Source of the DNA: an uncultured Collinsella sp. | GTDB lineage: Bacteria > Actinomycetota > Coriobacteriia > Coriobacteriales > Coriobacteriaceae | Reading direction: 5' to 3' | Assembly (NCBI GenBank): GCA_958413895.1 | Contig: CATYVQ010000001.1 | Span: 136,572 to 200,571 of the forward strand | Length of the DNA stretch: 64,000 nt | Shown here: positions 18,149 to 26,847 of the stretch, one piece after another | Layout: each line of letters begins with the position of its first letter | Position numbering within the stretch: position 1 is the stretch's first letter | The notes under the pieces: generated by a model | The model's input: only the letters and a program-made list of their open reading frames with translations | The model's database searches: none | Told to the model about the DNA's origin: nothing | Translations under genes and position numbers: made by a program

Positions 18149-18199
18149 TCGTGAACAGCCGGGCGCCTGGAGCTTAGCGAAACGCTTGTAAGGAGTAAC

Positions 18200-19180
18200 A
18201 TGAGCGATTTCCTAAACCGTATGAAGTCTGCCGCCAAGGCCGACCTTAAGACGATCGTCCTGCCCGAGGGCGAGGATCCGCGCACTATCGTCGCGGCCAC
18301 CAAAATCATCGAGGAGGGCCTGGCAAAGATCGTCATCCTGGGCAACCCCGACGAGATCAACGTTCCCGGCGCTACCGTCATCGACCCGCGCAATGCCGAG
18401 AAGCACGAGGAGTACGCGCAGAAGTTTGCCGAGCTCCGCGCCAAGAAGGGCGTTACCATCGAGCAGGCTCGTGCCCAGGTGATGGACGCCACCTACTTTG
18501 GCACCATGATGGTCAAGATGGGCGATGCCGACGGCCTGGTCTCCGGCGCCTGCCACTCCACCGCCGACACCCTGCGCCCCGCGCTTCAGATCCTCAAGAC
18601 CGCCCCGGGCACCAAGCTGGTCTCGGCCTTCTTCGTGATGTGCACCGACACCCCGCAGTTCGGCACCGACGGCACGCTGATCTTCGCCGACTGCGGCCTC
18701 AACATCAACCCGTCCTCCGACGAGCTCTCCGAGATCGCCATCGCCTCCGCTCACTCCTGGTCCACCTTCATGGGCAACGTTGAGCCGCACGTGGCCATGC
18801 TCTCCTACTCCACCATGGGCTCCGCCGGCGGCGAGGTCGCCAAGAAGGTCCAAGAGGCCGTGAAGTTCTGCAAGGAGAAGGCTCCCGAGCTCGCCATCGA
18901 CGGCGACCTGCAGCTCGATGCCGCTATCGTCCCCACCGTCGCCCAGCTCAAGGCTCCCGGCTCCTCCGTTGCCGGCAAGGCCAACGTGCTCGTGTTCCCC
19001 GACCTCGAGGCAGGCAATATCGGCTACAAGCTGGTCCAGCGCTTCGCTGGCGCCGACGCTTACGGCCCCATCCTGCAGGGCATCGCCAAGCCGGTTAACG
19101 ACCTTTCGCGCGGCTGCTCTGCCGACGACATCGTGGGTGTCGTGGCCATCACCGCCGTCCAGGCTCAGATGGCTGAGTAG
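18200..19180 (+). CDS. pta: Phosphate acetyltransferase
   Basis: A 326-residue short-form Pta beginning MSDFLNRMKSAAKADLKTIVLPEGED. Family stretches DADGLVSGACHSTADTLRPALQ (read in two parts), GLNINPSSDELSEIA and SYSTMGSAGG are present. It converts acetyl-CoA and phosphate to acetyl phosphate, feeding the two acetate kinases that converge on it from the other strand. AAGGAG lies upstream of ATG. A 131-nt nested inverted repeat follows the stop. Confidence 0.95.
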   Translation: MSDFLNRMKSAAKADLKTIVLPEGEDPRTIVAATKIIEEGLAKIVILGNPDEINVPGATVIDPRNAEKHEEYAQKFAELRAKKGVTIEQARAQVMDATYFGTMMVKMGDADGLVSGACHSTADTLRPALQILKTAPGTKLVSAFFVMCTDTPQFGTDGTLIFADCGLNINPSSDELSEIAIASAHSWSTFMGNVEPHVAMLSYSTMGSAGGEVAKKVQEAVKFCKEKAPELAIDGDLQLDAAIVPTVAQLKAPGSSVAGKANVLVFPDLEAGNIGYKLVQRFAGADAYGPILQGIAKPVNDLSRGCSADDIVGVVAITAVQAQMAE

Positions 19181-19195
19181 CGTACGCACTCGCCC

Positions 19196-19326
19196 GAAGG
19201 CCGTACGGGCTAACCCCTGAAAACGTCCTCGACCAATGAAACGCCCCCGTTCTGCTCCTCCGGAGCTACGAACGGGGGCGTTTCTGGTCTGCGGATTGTT
19301 TTCAGGGGTTTGCCCGTACGGCCTTC
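19196..19326. repeat. Nested long inverted repeat 3 (pta 3' side)
   Basis: Outer arms of 29 bp (19196-19224 and 19298-19326) differ at one position. Inside is a perfect 15-bp stem GAAACGCCCCCGTTC/GAACGGGGGCGTTTC (19238-19284). There is no U tract, but the inner stem is strong enough to stop transcription from pta. Confidence 0.8.
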
Positions 19327-19487
19327 TACCGCCACGTAGCAATCAGGGTATCTGGGGTGGACGGCGGCTTGGCTACGAGCTGGGGCTGAAAATCTGAATG
19401 AATGGGTGCCGTTGCTGGAGGGTCAAACGATGCAGATATGGTCACTTTGGGACCGAAATGTTGGCTGCGATCTGATGTCTGGCCCAC

Positions 19488-19659
19488 CGGAAAGTGTGTC
19501 CCGGTTTGAAGGCGGATTGTGGGATGCAGCTTCCGCTTGGGGCCTGTTTGGGAAACCGTGGGACGGAATTATGCTTTATTGTGGGTCACACTTTCCGCAA
19601 CATGCCTCAACTGGAAAGCGTGTCCCAGAATTTACGCTCGAAATGGGATGGAGTTTCCG
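19488..19659. repeat. Array of six alternating 15-16 bp motifs, about 31 bp apart
   Basis: Related motifs of form GGAAA-N6-TCCC appear at 19488, 19550 and 19612 (forward) and at 19520, 19583 and 19644 (reverse). Same-orientation copies are 61-63 bp apart, so the region is three imperfect tandem units of about 62 bp, each an imperfect inverted repeat. It lies in a 550-bp gene-free gap, ending just before the ackA terminator. ORFs crossing it have no ribosome site. From 19327 to 19487 nothing is seen. Confidence 0.6.
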
Positions 19660-19674
19660 TCGTCCGCCTGCTAG

Positions 19675-19710
19675 AAAAAAGCCTCCCGGGCTGTTGCTCT
19701 GGAGGCCTTT
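19675..19710 (-). terminator. Terminator of acetate kinase copy 1
   Basis: Stem GCCTCC/GGAGGC with a long loop; in the minus direction the right arm runs into TTTTTT. A short T-rich run on the plus side also makes it weakly bidirectional. Confidence 0.75.
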
Positions 19711-19732
19711 CGTTTACTTGCAAATGCGCGCG

Positions 19733-20911
19733 TTAGTTGTTCTTGGTCAGACGCTCAACGTCGTGGGCGATCATGTATTCCTCGTCGGTGGGGATGACCA
19801 TGACCGTGACGGCGGAACCGGCGGCGCTGATGACCTGCGGGCCGTTGCCCACGGCCTCGCGGTTCTTGTTGTTGTCGATGCGTACGCCCAGCCACTCAAA
19901 GCAGTCGCAGAAGGCCTTGCGGATCGACCAGTCGTTCTCACCGATACCGGCGGTAAAGGTGATGGTGTCCACGCCCGCCATAGAAGCGATCATGGAGCCA
20001 GCCTGCTGCATGGCTTTGTAGGCGAACATATCGAAGGCGAGCAGGCAGCGCTCGTCGCCCTCGGAGGCGCGTGTACGGATGTCGCGGGCGTCGTTGGAGA
20101 TGCCCGAGATGGCAAGCAGACCAGACTGCTTGTTCATCATGTCATCGACTTCCTGATAGCTGTAGCCGCCCTCGCGCTGGAGGTAGCACACGGTGGCCGG
20201 GTCAATGGAACCACAGCGGGTACCCATCATCAGACCGTCAAGCGGCGTGAGGCCCATCGTGGTGTCGCGGCACACGCCGTCCTCAATGGCGGCAAGCGAA
20301 GCACCGTTACCCAAATGGCACGAAAGCAGACGGTGGCAGCGCGAACCCAGGATCTCCTTGGCCATCATCCACTCATAGCGGTGGCTCGTGCCGTGGGCGC
20401 CGTACTTGCGCACGTGGTACTTGTCGCACACGTCCTTGGGCAGCGCGTAGGTATAGGCGACCTCGGGCATGGTCATGTGGAACGAGGTATCGAAGACGGC
20501 GACGTTGGGCAGCTCCGGATACTTCTCACGGCAATACTCGATTGCTGCGGCCTCGCCGTAGTTGTGCAGCGGAGCAAGCGGTGCCACCTCAAGAATCTTG
20601 GCAATAACCTCGTCGTCGACAACTGCGGAATCATCGAAGTGCCAGCCGCCCTGAACGATACGATGCCCAATGCCATCAATCGTAAAGTCGGTCTTCTCAA
20701 GCTCCTCGAGCACACGAGCGATAGCAGAGCGATGATCGGGGAAAGGGACCTCCTCGGTCTGCTTGGCGCCACCGTTCTCGGAGTGGCCAAAGATGCCCAT
20801 GTCCGATCCGATACGTTCGCAGTTGCCCTTGGCGAAAACCTCTCGGGTATCGGTATCCAAAAGCTGATATTTAAGGCTTGAGCTGCCGGCGTTGACAACA
20901 AGTACGTTCAT
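19733..20911 (-). CDS. ackA: Acetate kinase, copy 1
   Basis: A 392-residue acetate kinase of normal length. MNVLVVNAGSSSLKYQL, ATP-site CHLGNGASLAAI, DTTMGLTPLDGLMMGTRCGS and TFTAGIGEND are the diagnostic stretches. It makes ATP and acetate from acetyl phosphate. It is tandem to a clearly diverged second ackA on the same strand, with a terminator between them, so the copies are likely transcribed separately. Confidence 0.95.
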   Translation of the reverse strand: MNVLVVNAGSSSLKYQLLDTDTREVFAKGNCERIGSDMGIFGHSENGGAKQTEEVPFPDHRSAIARVLEELEKTDFTIDGIGHRIVQGGWHFDDSAVVDDEVIAKILEVAPLAPLHNYGEAAAIEYCREKYPELPNVAVFDTSFHMTMPEVAYTYALPKDVCDKYHVRKYGAHGTSHRYEWMMAKEILGSRCHRLLSCHLGNGASLAAIEDGVCRDTTMGLTPLDGLMMGTRCGSIDPATVCYLQREGGYSYQEVDDMMNKQSGLLAISGISNDARDIRTRASEGDERCLLAFDMFAYKAMQQAGSMIASMAGVDTITFTAGIGENDWSIRKAFCDCFEWLGVRIDNNKNREAVGNGPQVISAAGSAVTVMVIPTDEEYMIAHDVERLTKNN

Positions 20912-21026
20912 GAGACTCCTTTGCAGTGCAATACGGTCGACGCAGACCCCTTAAGGCGGCCGCATGTTAATAAGAAGTTATCACAACTTGATAAATAGCT
21001 ATCAGGCATATCGCCCAACGAGCACA

Positions 21027-21071
21027 AAAGAGGGGCCGAACGGCGCTCGGTCGTCCAGCCCCTCCCCTCTT
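21027..21071 (-). terminator. Terminator of acetate kinase copy 2
   Basis: AAGAGGGG/CCCCTCTT outer stem with a GC-rich inner part, followed on the minus strand by TTTTG, directly after the ackA copy 2 stop. Confidence 0.75.
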
Positions 21072-21075
21072 GCAA

Positions 21076-22254
21076 TTACTTGCCGTTGACGATGCGCTCA
21101 ACGTCGGAAGCGATCATGAACTCCTCGTCCGTGGGGATGACGAAGATCTTGACCTTGGAATCCTTGGCAGACAGGCGCCAAGCGCCGTCACCACGCAGGG
21201 CGTTGCGGGCATGATCCATCTTGACGCCCATAAAGGCCAGACGGTCGGCGACGCCGGCACGAACGGCCGGAGCGTGCTCACCGATGCCAGCGGTGAAGAC
21301 CAGCGTGTCCATGCCGCACATGGAAGTAGCCATCTCGGCAGCCTTGGCGGCAATCTTGTAGACAAACATGTCGAAGGCGAGCTGGGCATCGGGGTCGCCG
21401 GCAGCGGCGAGCTCCTCGACGTTGCGGCAGTCGTTGGTCTTGCCGCCGGTCACAGCCAAAAGGCCGGACTTCTTGTTCATCATCTCGTCGACCTCGTCGA
21501 AGGTGTAGCCACCCTCGCGCTGCAGGTAGCACACGGTAGCCGGGTCGATGGAGCCGCAACGGGTGCCCATCATGACGCCGTCGAGCGGCGTCAAGCCCAT
21601 GGTGGTGTCCATGCACTTGCCGTCCTCGATGGCGCACAGGGAAGCGCCGGAGCCGATATGGCACACGACGACCTTGCGGGCCTCGCCGTTGGTCATCTCG
21701 GCGACCTTCTTGGAGATGTAACGGTAGCTGGTGCCGTGGGCGCCGTACTTACGGATGTGCAGCTTGTCGCAGACGTCCTTGGGCAGGGCGTAAGTCTTGG
21801 CGACCTCGGGCATGTTGAAGTGGAAAGCGGTGTCGTAGACCGTGACGTTGGGCAGGTCGGGATACTGCTCGAGGCAGTACTCGATAACGTTGGCCTCGGG
21901 GTTGTTGTGCAGCGGCGCCAGCGGGGCGACCTCGCGAATTTTGGCGAGAACGTCCTCATCGACGAGGGAGGAATCGCCAAAGTACCAACCGCCCTGAACG
22001 ATGCGATGGCCGATGCCCTCGATCTTGACGCCGTTGGCCTCGAGGTCCTTCAGAACGACCTCGATGGCGACCTTGTGGTCGGGGAACTCGATGTTCTCGG
22101 TCACCTTCTTGGAACCGTTGGCAGCGTGGGTGAAGGTGCCGCCGGTAAAGCAGACGCGCTCGCAGGAGCCCTTTGCGGACACCTTGTGGGACTTGGTATC
22201 GATGACCTGATACTTAAGGGTCGAAGATCCTGCGTTGACGACCAGAACGTTCAT
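21076..22254 (-). CDS. ackA: Acetate kinase, copy 2
   Basis: A second 392-residue acetate kinase with intact motifs: MNVLVVNAGSSTLKYQV, CHIGSGASLCAI, DTTMGLTPLDGVMMGTRCGS and VFTAGIGEHA. It differs from copy 1 throughout, so this is an old tandem duplication. One copy may prefer another acyl phosphate such as propionyl or butyryl phosphate; the sequence alone does not show it. Codon use looks biased like a highly expressed gene. Confidence 0.94.
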   Translation of the reverse strand: MNVLVVNAGSSTLKYQVIDTKSHKVSAKGSCERVCFTGGTFTHAANGSKKVTENIEFPDHKVAIEVVLKDLEANGVKIEGIGHRIVQGGWYFGDSSLVDEDVLAKIREVAPLAPLHNNPEANVIEYCLEQYPDLPNVTVYDTAFHFNMPEVAKTYALPKDVCDKLHIRKYGAHGTSYRYISKKVAEMTNGEARKVVVCHIGSGASLCAIEDGKCMDTTMGLTPLDGVMMGTRCGSIDPATVCYLQREGGYTFDEVDEMMNKKSGLLAVTGGKTNDCRNVEELAAAGDPDAQLAFDMFVYKIAAKAAEMATSMCGMDTLVFTAGIGEHAPAVRAGVADRLAFMGVKMDHARNALRGDGAWRLSAKDSKVKIFVIPTDEEFMIASDVERIVNGK

Positions 22255-22307
22255 GTGTCTCCCTACTAACAGGCGGTGTGGCGCCGCCAGGTTACATACG
22301 CTTCAAT

Positions 22308-22341
22308 AATAAACCCAAACACCCTCGCGCTCGGGTTTATT
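22308..22341 (-). terminator. Terminator of the MFS gene
   Basis: Perfect 9-bp stem AATAAACCC/GGGTTTATT, then ATTG on the minus strand, 34 bp past the MFS stop. Confidence 0.55.
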
Positions 22342-22374
22342 GCGTTGATATATAAGTTATCGGTGCCCAAATAC

Positions 22375-23535
22375 TCACGGCCTTTGACTTGTAAGACGAA
22401 ATAGCGCGGAGATATACACCAGGGAAGAAATCCCGAGCGCAACTAGCAATACGACTCGAATGCCCGCAACGCTACTCAACACAGCGTTGAGCAGATAGAA
22501 AAGGATGGCACCAACCGCCACCATCTGGCTTTGAACCGAAATCAGCGAACAGCGCATCGATGAATCGGCAGCATTTTGGAAAACTGAGTATTTGATTGGG
22601 GCAAACAACGAGTACGCAACCGTCTGCAGCACATAGAACACGGGCAGCAAATTAGCCGGAGTAAGGGGAATCAAAAACAAAGCTGTCAATGCTAAGCGAA
22701 TGATGCCGCAAATACGCGCAAAACGGCCCTTGTCGACACGAGCAATCACACTGGGCACGATAAACCCTATGGAGGCGGAGGCAAGGAGCTGGACCGCAAT
22801 GGTCACGCCCGAAGCGACAGCATTCATTCCGCGGCCTGCAAGCAACAGTGAGAAAAAGTCTTCCAGGGCGACAAAAGCAAATGCCTGAGAACAGTCCATG
22901 ATGAACGCCGACCGAAGAATGCCATTACCCGCAATAGCTGCACCGATCATCTTCGGGCTCATTCCGTGCCCAGGTGTCACCGCAGCGCCCTCTCTTCTCG
23001 CCTCAGGAATACGGACAACGACAACCAATGTCAGCACCATTGTGATGATATCGACCGAAAGCCCAATGAGATACGCGCCAGCGGACGAAATGAAACCGCC
23101 CACGCAAGCGGAGATGGCATAAGAGGCATAGAAAACAAATCGCTCAACGACATTAAGTCTTACGAGCTGGTCCTGAGAGACGCTGTCAATGTAAATCGCT
23201 TCTATGGATCCGCTCACACATGCAACGGCAAAACCTTTGAGAGCAAACGCGCCGATTAAAAGCAGAGGAGAACGGACGAGAAGCAGGGCGACATAGTATC
23301 CAAGCATCCCCACGACGCCAACGAGACCACTTGTCTTTCGTCCAAACCTATCGGCAATATAGCCAGTGGGAACTTCAAAGATGAACTTGCTCATTTGATA
23401 TGCAATCATCATGCTAGAAATCGCTACCATCGAAAGCCCGACGAACTCAAGGTAGACGGTTAGAAAATACAAGATGGTGCTAAAGTTCGACAGGAAAACG
23501 AACATCATATAAAGCAAAACCGTACGGTTTTTCAT
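22375..23535 (-). CDS. MFS transporter
   Basis: A 386-residue, 12-segment MFS permease. The loop motif after segment 2 is GYIADRFGRKTSG, typical of the superfamily. The substrate is unknown. The start MKNRTVLL at 23535 has GGAGGG six bases upstream. Base composition is less GC-rich than the neighbouring metabolic genes. A LysR-type regulator lies upstream on the same strand and is the likely controller. Confidence 0.88.
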   Translation of the reverse strand: MKNRTVLLYMMFVFLSNFSTILYFLTVYLEFVGLSMVAISSMMIAYQMSKFIFEVPTGYIADRFGRKTSGLVGVVGMLGYYVALLLVRSPLLLIGAFALKGFAVACVSGSIEAIYIDSVSQDQLVRLNVVERFVFYASYAISACVGGFISSAGAYLIGLSVDIITMVLTLVVVVRIPEARREGAAVTPGHGMSPKMIGAAIAGNGILRSAFIMDCSQAFAFVALEDFFSLLLAGRGMNAVASGVTIAVQLLASASIGFIVPSVIARVDKGRFARICGIIRLALTALFLIPLTPANLLPVFYVLQTVAYSLFAPIKYSVFQNAADSSMRCSLISVQSQMVAVGAILFYLLNAVLSSVAGIRVVLLVALGISSLVYISALFRLTSQRP

Positions 23536-23615
23536 GCTTCGCCCTCCAAGAGCCAATAACCCAAACCGAAATCTTGGAAAAGCATGAGGGCAAAGCCGTC
23601 AGTCATGTGTTACAA

Positions 23616-23638
23616 GGCGTCAACATTTACTTGACGCC
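23616..23638 (-). terminator. Hairpin between the LysR gene and the MFS gene
   Basis: Perfect 8-bp stem GGCGTCAA/TTGACGCC with a 7-base loop, just past the LysR stop. No U tract; it could be a weak terminator or an operator. Confidence 0.4.
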
Positions 23639-23654
23639 ACGAGGCCAAATGGCC

Positions 23655-24545
23655 TCACGAAGCGAGATGACGCAATAGGTGAAGAAATACCGTCTGGTGT
23701 CGATCGGTCCAGGCATTTTGTCGATAGCAAAAGTAGATGGGCAAGGCTACGTCATGCGAGCCTTCAATGGAGCACTCGCTCACTTCCAGTCCATCTGATG
23801 CGAGAGAAGAGCCAGAAAAACTCAATATCAATCCCCCGGCTTGAAGAAACTCAGTCTGCGCCCTGTTTCCGTATTCGACATCGCGAAAGCGGAAATTAAC
23901 CAGCTGAGCTTCGGGACATTGATTAATCGCATTGAGACAGGGTGACAAATTAATTGGAACAGCGAGCCTGCCGCCCAGTAACTCACGAACGGTCATAGCA
24001 CCCACAGATTGATGACCAGCTGGGCATGAAAGAACCCTGAGCTCCTTTTCACCCATATATTTTGAAGAAAGGACGCTGTCCCGTGGTTCCTCAAACGAGA
24101 TAGCCGCGTCCGAAATGCCAAGTATAAGTGATTCAAAGCATGTTGCCGTTGGCTGATGCCACACATCAAGATGAATCTGAGGGCGCGAGCTTTCAAACGA
24201 GTCGTACCAGTTTTCGGAAAAAAGGCGCCCCCGCCCGTGAAGACAGGGGGCGTAAAGACGGAAATGGCCGTCGGGCGAAACGCCGCCGTTCCCCGATTGA
24301 GCGTACTTTTTGAGATCGTCGACTTGTGCCAGGATCATACGTGCGCGACGCGCAAACTCTCGGCCCGCAGGAGACAAAACAGCCTCCCCCGCCGATCGGT
24401 TGAGCAAAACGATCTGGTACTCAGATTCCAGTTTCTTAATTGCCGACGAAACAGCCTGTGGGCTCACGTGAACGGCGCGAGCCGCTTTGCGTACGCCGCC
24501 GTAGTTCGCTACCGCTTGAAGGTATTCGAGTTGAGAAAGCTGCAT
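23655..24545 (-). CDS. LysR-family transcriptional regulator
   Basis: A 296-residue LysR protein. Residues 1-60 form the winged helix-turn-helix (LEYLQAVANYGGVRKAARAVHVSPQ, read in parts; SSAIKKLESEY), then the co-inducer-binding domain. It sits upstream of and in the same direction as the MFS gene; a regulatory link is inferred from adjacency. The effector is unknown. Confidence 0.9.
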   Translation of the reverse strand: MQLSQLEYLQAVANYGGVRKAARAVHVSPQAVSSAIKKLESEYQIVLLNRSAGEAVLSPAGREFARRARMILAQVDDLKKYAQSGNGGVSPDGHFRLYAPCLHGRGRLFSENWYDSFESSRPQIHLDVWHQPTATCFESLILGISDAAISFEEPRDSVLSSKYMGEKELRVLSCPAGHQSVGAMTVRELLGGRLAVPINLSPCLNAINQCPEAQLVNFRFRDVEYGNRAQTEFLQAGGLILSFSGSSLASDGLEVSECSIEGSHDVALPIYFCYRQNAWTDRHQTVFLHLLRHLAS

Positions 24546-24586
24546 AGGTTACTCCAAAGGCAGCCAAGGCGACGGGCCGTGCGTCC

Positions 24587-24922
24587 TCAGATGAGGTTCT
24601 CGCCCAGGTTCTTGCCGCCGAGGATGTGCATGTGGAAGTGCATGACGGTCTGACCGGCGTTGACGCCCTTGTTGGAGATGACGCGGAAACCGTCCTCCAG
24701 GCCCTTGACCTTAGCGACTTCCTGGACGGCGTGGGCCATGGCACCCATGGTCTCGGCCGGCACGTTGTCAGCGATGTCGCTGTAGTGCTTTTTGGGGATC
24801 ACGAGTGTGTGGACCGGCGCCTGGGGGTTGAGGTCGTCGAAGGCGATGACCTGGTCGTCCTCATAGACAACGGTCGAGGGGATCTCGTGGTTGGCAATTT
24901 TGCAGAAGATGCAGTCACACAT
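24587..24922 (-). CDS. HIT family hydrolase
   Basis: A 111-residue histidine-triad protein starting MCDCIFCKIANHEIPS with the nucleotide-binding HFHMHIL triad near the end. Four N-terminal cysteines and histidines may bind zinc as in HinT relatives. It hydrolyses purine nucleoside phosphoramidates. The start at 24922 follows GAAAGGA. It begins a minus-strand group upstream of LysR. Confidence 0.92.
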   Translation of the reverse strand: MCDCIFCKIANHEIPSTVVYEDDQVIAFDDLNPQAPVHTLVIPKKHYSDIADNVPAETMGAMAHAVQEVAKVKGLEDGFRVISNKGVNAGQTVMHFHMHILGGKNLGENLI

Positions 24923-24971
24923 GGCTGGTTCCTTTCTCACAGACCAAGGTAATTATATTTGGTCGGGATGG

Positions 24972-25238
24972 TTAGAACGAGAGGTTGTCGTCCGTGTTGG
25001 CGGCTTCGCCGTCGGCGAGCGCGTCGTTGCCGTCGACGTCCTTAAGGAGCACCGAGACCTTCTGCTCGGCATCGGACAGGCGGGTGCGTAGGCTTTTGAG
25101 GAGCTCGACGCCGCGGGTATAGCTCTCGAGCGACTCCTCGAGCTCCATATCACCCGACTCCAAGCTGCGGATGATGAGCTCCAGCTCCTGCGAGGCCTGC
25201 TTGTACGTAAGCTGCTCGACCGGGGTCTTCTCTGCCAT
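24972..25238 (-). CDS. xseB: Exodeoxyribonuclease VII small subunit
   Basis: An 88-residue protein with the XseB signature LTYKQASQELELIIRSLESG and SLESYTRGVELLKSLRTRL. It binds the large subunit to form exonuclease VII, which degrades single-stranded DNA. It lies 42 bp after xseA on the same strand. Confidence 0.95.
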   Translation of the reverse strand: MAEKTPVEQLTYKQASQELELIIRSLESGDMELEESLESYTRGVELLKSLRTRLSDAEQKVSVLLKDVDGNDALADGEAANTDDNLSF

Positions 25239-25280
25239 ATCTGTTTCCTTTCCTAAAGGTTTATCGCTATGAAACGCGGT

Positions 25281-26732
25281 CTACTCGGCCGTATTGACCG
25301 TTGCCGCCACGTTGCCGTCTGCCATGCGCACGCGAATGGCGTCGCCGGGCTTAAAGGTCTTGACGCTCGTAGCCACACCATCATCGCTGTACGCGATGGA
25401 ATAGCCACGGGCAAGCACCTTGAGCGGCGACAGGGCATCGAGCGACGCGGCAGCTCGGCCCAGGTCGGACGCGGGTTTGCTGAGCATCGTGCGCCCCTGA
25501 TGCTCCAGACGGGAACTCGCAAGTGTGAGCGCATGGCGCTTGCCATCGAGCCCCGAGGTGCTTGCAACCAGACGCTCGGGCAGGCGCTCAAAGTTGGAGC
25601 GGAATGTCCCAACCGAACGCGTTATGGCGCCGGACAGGCGATCGGCAGTCAGCGCAAGCTCCGATTCGCGACGCTCGACCATAAATGTGGGGTCGTTGAG
25701 GCACGGGCGGCACGCAGCCGCATCGAGCGCATCGCCCAAGCGAGCCGTATAGGTATCCCAGGCACGGCGACCGCGCTGATCGAGCATCTCCAGATCAACC
25801 TGATTCGACCCAATCATCGATGCCATCGCGGCACCCAGGCGCTGATGGCGCGCCTCGAGCACATCGGCCAACTCCGTCATAGCCGGCGCCACCGATTCTG
25901 CCGCCGCCGTGGGCGTGGAGGCGCGGCGGTCGCTCACCATGTCGCAAATCGAGGTATCGGGCTCATGGCCAATGCCGGTCACCACGGGCACAGGACAAGC
26001 CGCCACCGCGCGGGCAAGCTCCTCGTCATTAAAGGTCATGAGGTCCTCAAAGGAGCCGCCGCCGCGTACCAGCAAGATGCAGTCGGGCGCCGGCGTGATG
26101 GCGGCCGCACGGCGCAGACCCTCAATGAGCTCGGCCGGCGCACCCTCGCCTTGGACCTTAGCGCCCACGCAGACGAGCTCGACGAGCGGGTTGCGACGAC
26201 GCAATGTGCGCTTGACGTCGTCGATTACGGCACCCGAAAGTGAGGTAACGACCGCCACGCGGGAGCAGAACACCGGGATGCGGCGCTTGCGCGCTTCGTC
26301 CATCAGGCCCTCGCGGCGTAGCTTTTCGGCCAGTTGCGCCACTTGTTGACGCAGCAGACCCTCCCCCGCCAGCGAGAATGAGCGAACGACAAAGCTCATG
26401 CGGCCCGTGGCCTTATAGAGATTAAAGCTGCCCTTAAAGCTCACCTGCATGCCGTCGCGCAAGTCGAAGGTGCGCTTAAGGTAGGCGCCCTTCCAGATGA
26501 TGCAGTCGACGGCGGCCGAGTCGTCTTTAATCTGGAAGTAGCAGTGGCCGCTTCGGGCGTTGGGACCACGGAAACCCGTGACCTCGCCCAAAACGCTCAG
26601 CTGCGGAATGGCATCGAGCGCGCCAGCGGCAATCTCCACCGCCTGGCTCACGCTAAGTTCTTTACGCTCCTGCTCATCCGATCCGTCGAACTCGGCGGAA
26701 ACGCTATTGCCGGTTAGATTCCAGCCTGCCAC
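25281..26732 (-). CDS. xseA: Exodeoxyribonuclease VII large subunit
   Basis: A 483-residue protein: an N-terminal OB-fold (LSVLGEVTGFRGPNARSGHC region) and the catalytic domain with VVTSLSGAVIDD, LLVRGGGSFEDLMTFNDE and GIGHEPDTSICD. It is the nuclease subunit of exonuclease VII. A GTG start at 26732 is preferred because AAAGGAGG sits just upstream; an ATG nine codons earlier overlaps that site. Confidence 0.94.
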   Translation of the reverse strand: MAGWNLTGNSVSAEFDGSDEQERKELSVSQAVEIAAGALDAIPQLSVLGEVTGFRGPNARSGHCYFQIKDDSAAVDCIIWKGAYLKRTFDLRDGMQVSFKGSFNLYKATGRMSFVVRSFSLAGEGLLRQQVAQLAEKLRREGLMDEARKRRIPVFCSRVAVVTSLSGAVIDDVKRTLRRRNPLVELVCVGAKVQGEGAPAELIEGLRRAAAITPAPDCILLVRGGGSFEDLMTFNDEELARAVAACPVPVVTGIGHEPDTSICDMVSDRRASTPTAAAESVAPAMTELADVLEARHQRLGAAMASMIGSNQVDLEMLDQRGRRAWDTYTARLGDALDAAACRPCLNDPTFMVERRESELALTADRLSGAITRSVGTFRSNFERLPERLVASTSGLDGKRHALTLASSRLEHQGRTMLSKPASDLGRAAASLDALSPLKVLARGYSIAYSDDGVATSVKTFKPGDAIRVRMADGNVAATVNTAE

Positions 26733-26802
26733 GCAGCCTCCTTTCGTCATCGTGCACAAGGGCTTCGGCCCTGCGCAAATTCAAGTCCAACACATAGTAC
26801 AG

Positions 26803-26830
26803 CGCCGCGGGGACACAAATCCCCACGGCG
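26803..26830 (-). terminator. Hairpin after the zinc peptidase gene
   Basis: CGCCGCGGGGA/TCCCCACGGCG stem, 18 bp past the stop. No U tract, so terminator function is tentative. Confidence 0.45.
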
Positions 26831-26847
26831 CCCAGCAACCCAATTTG

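Noticed and set aside
19488..19659. Repeat array considered as a CRISPR
   Set aside because: Motifs alternate in orientation, are only 15-16 bp, diverge between copies, and no cas genes are nearby.
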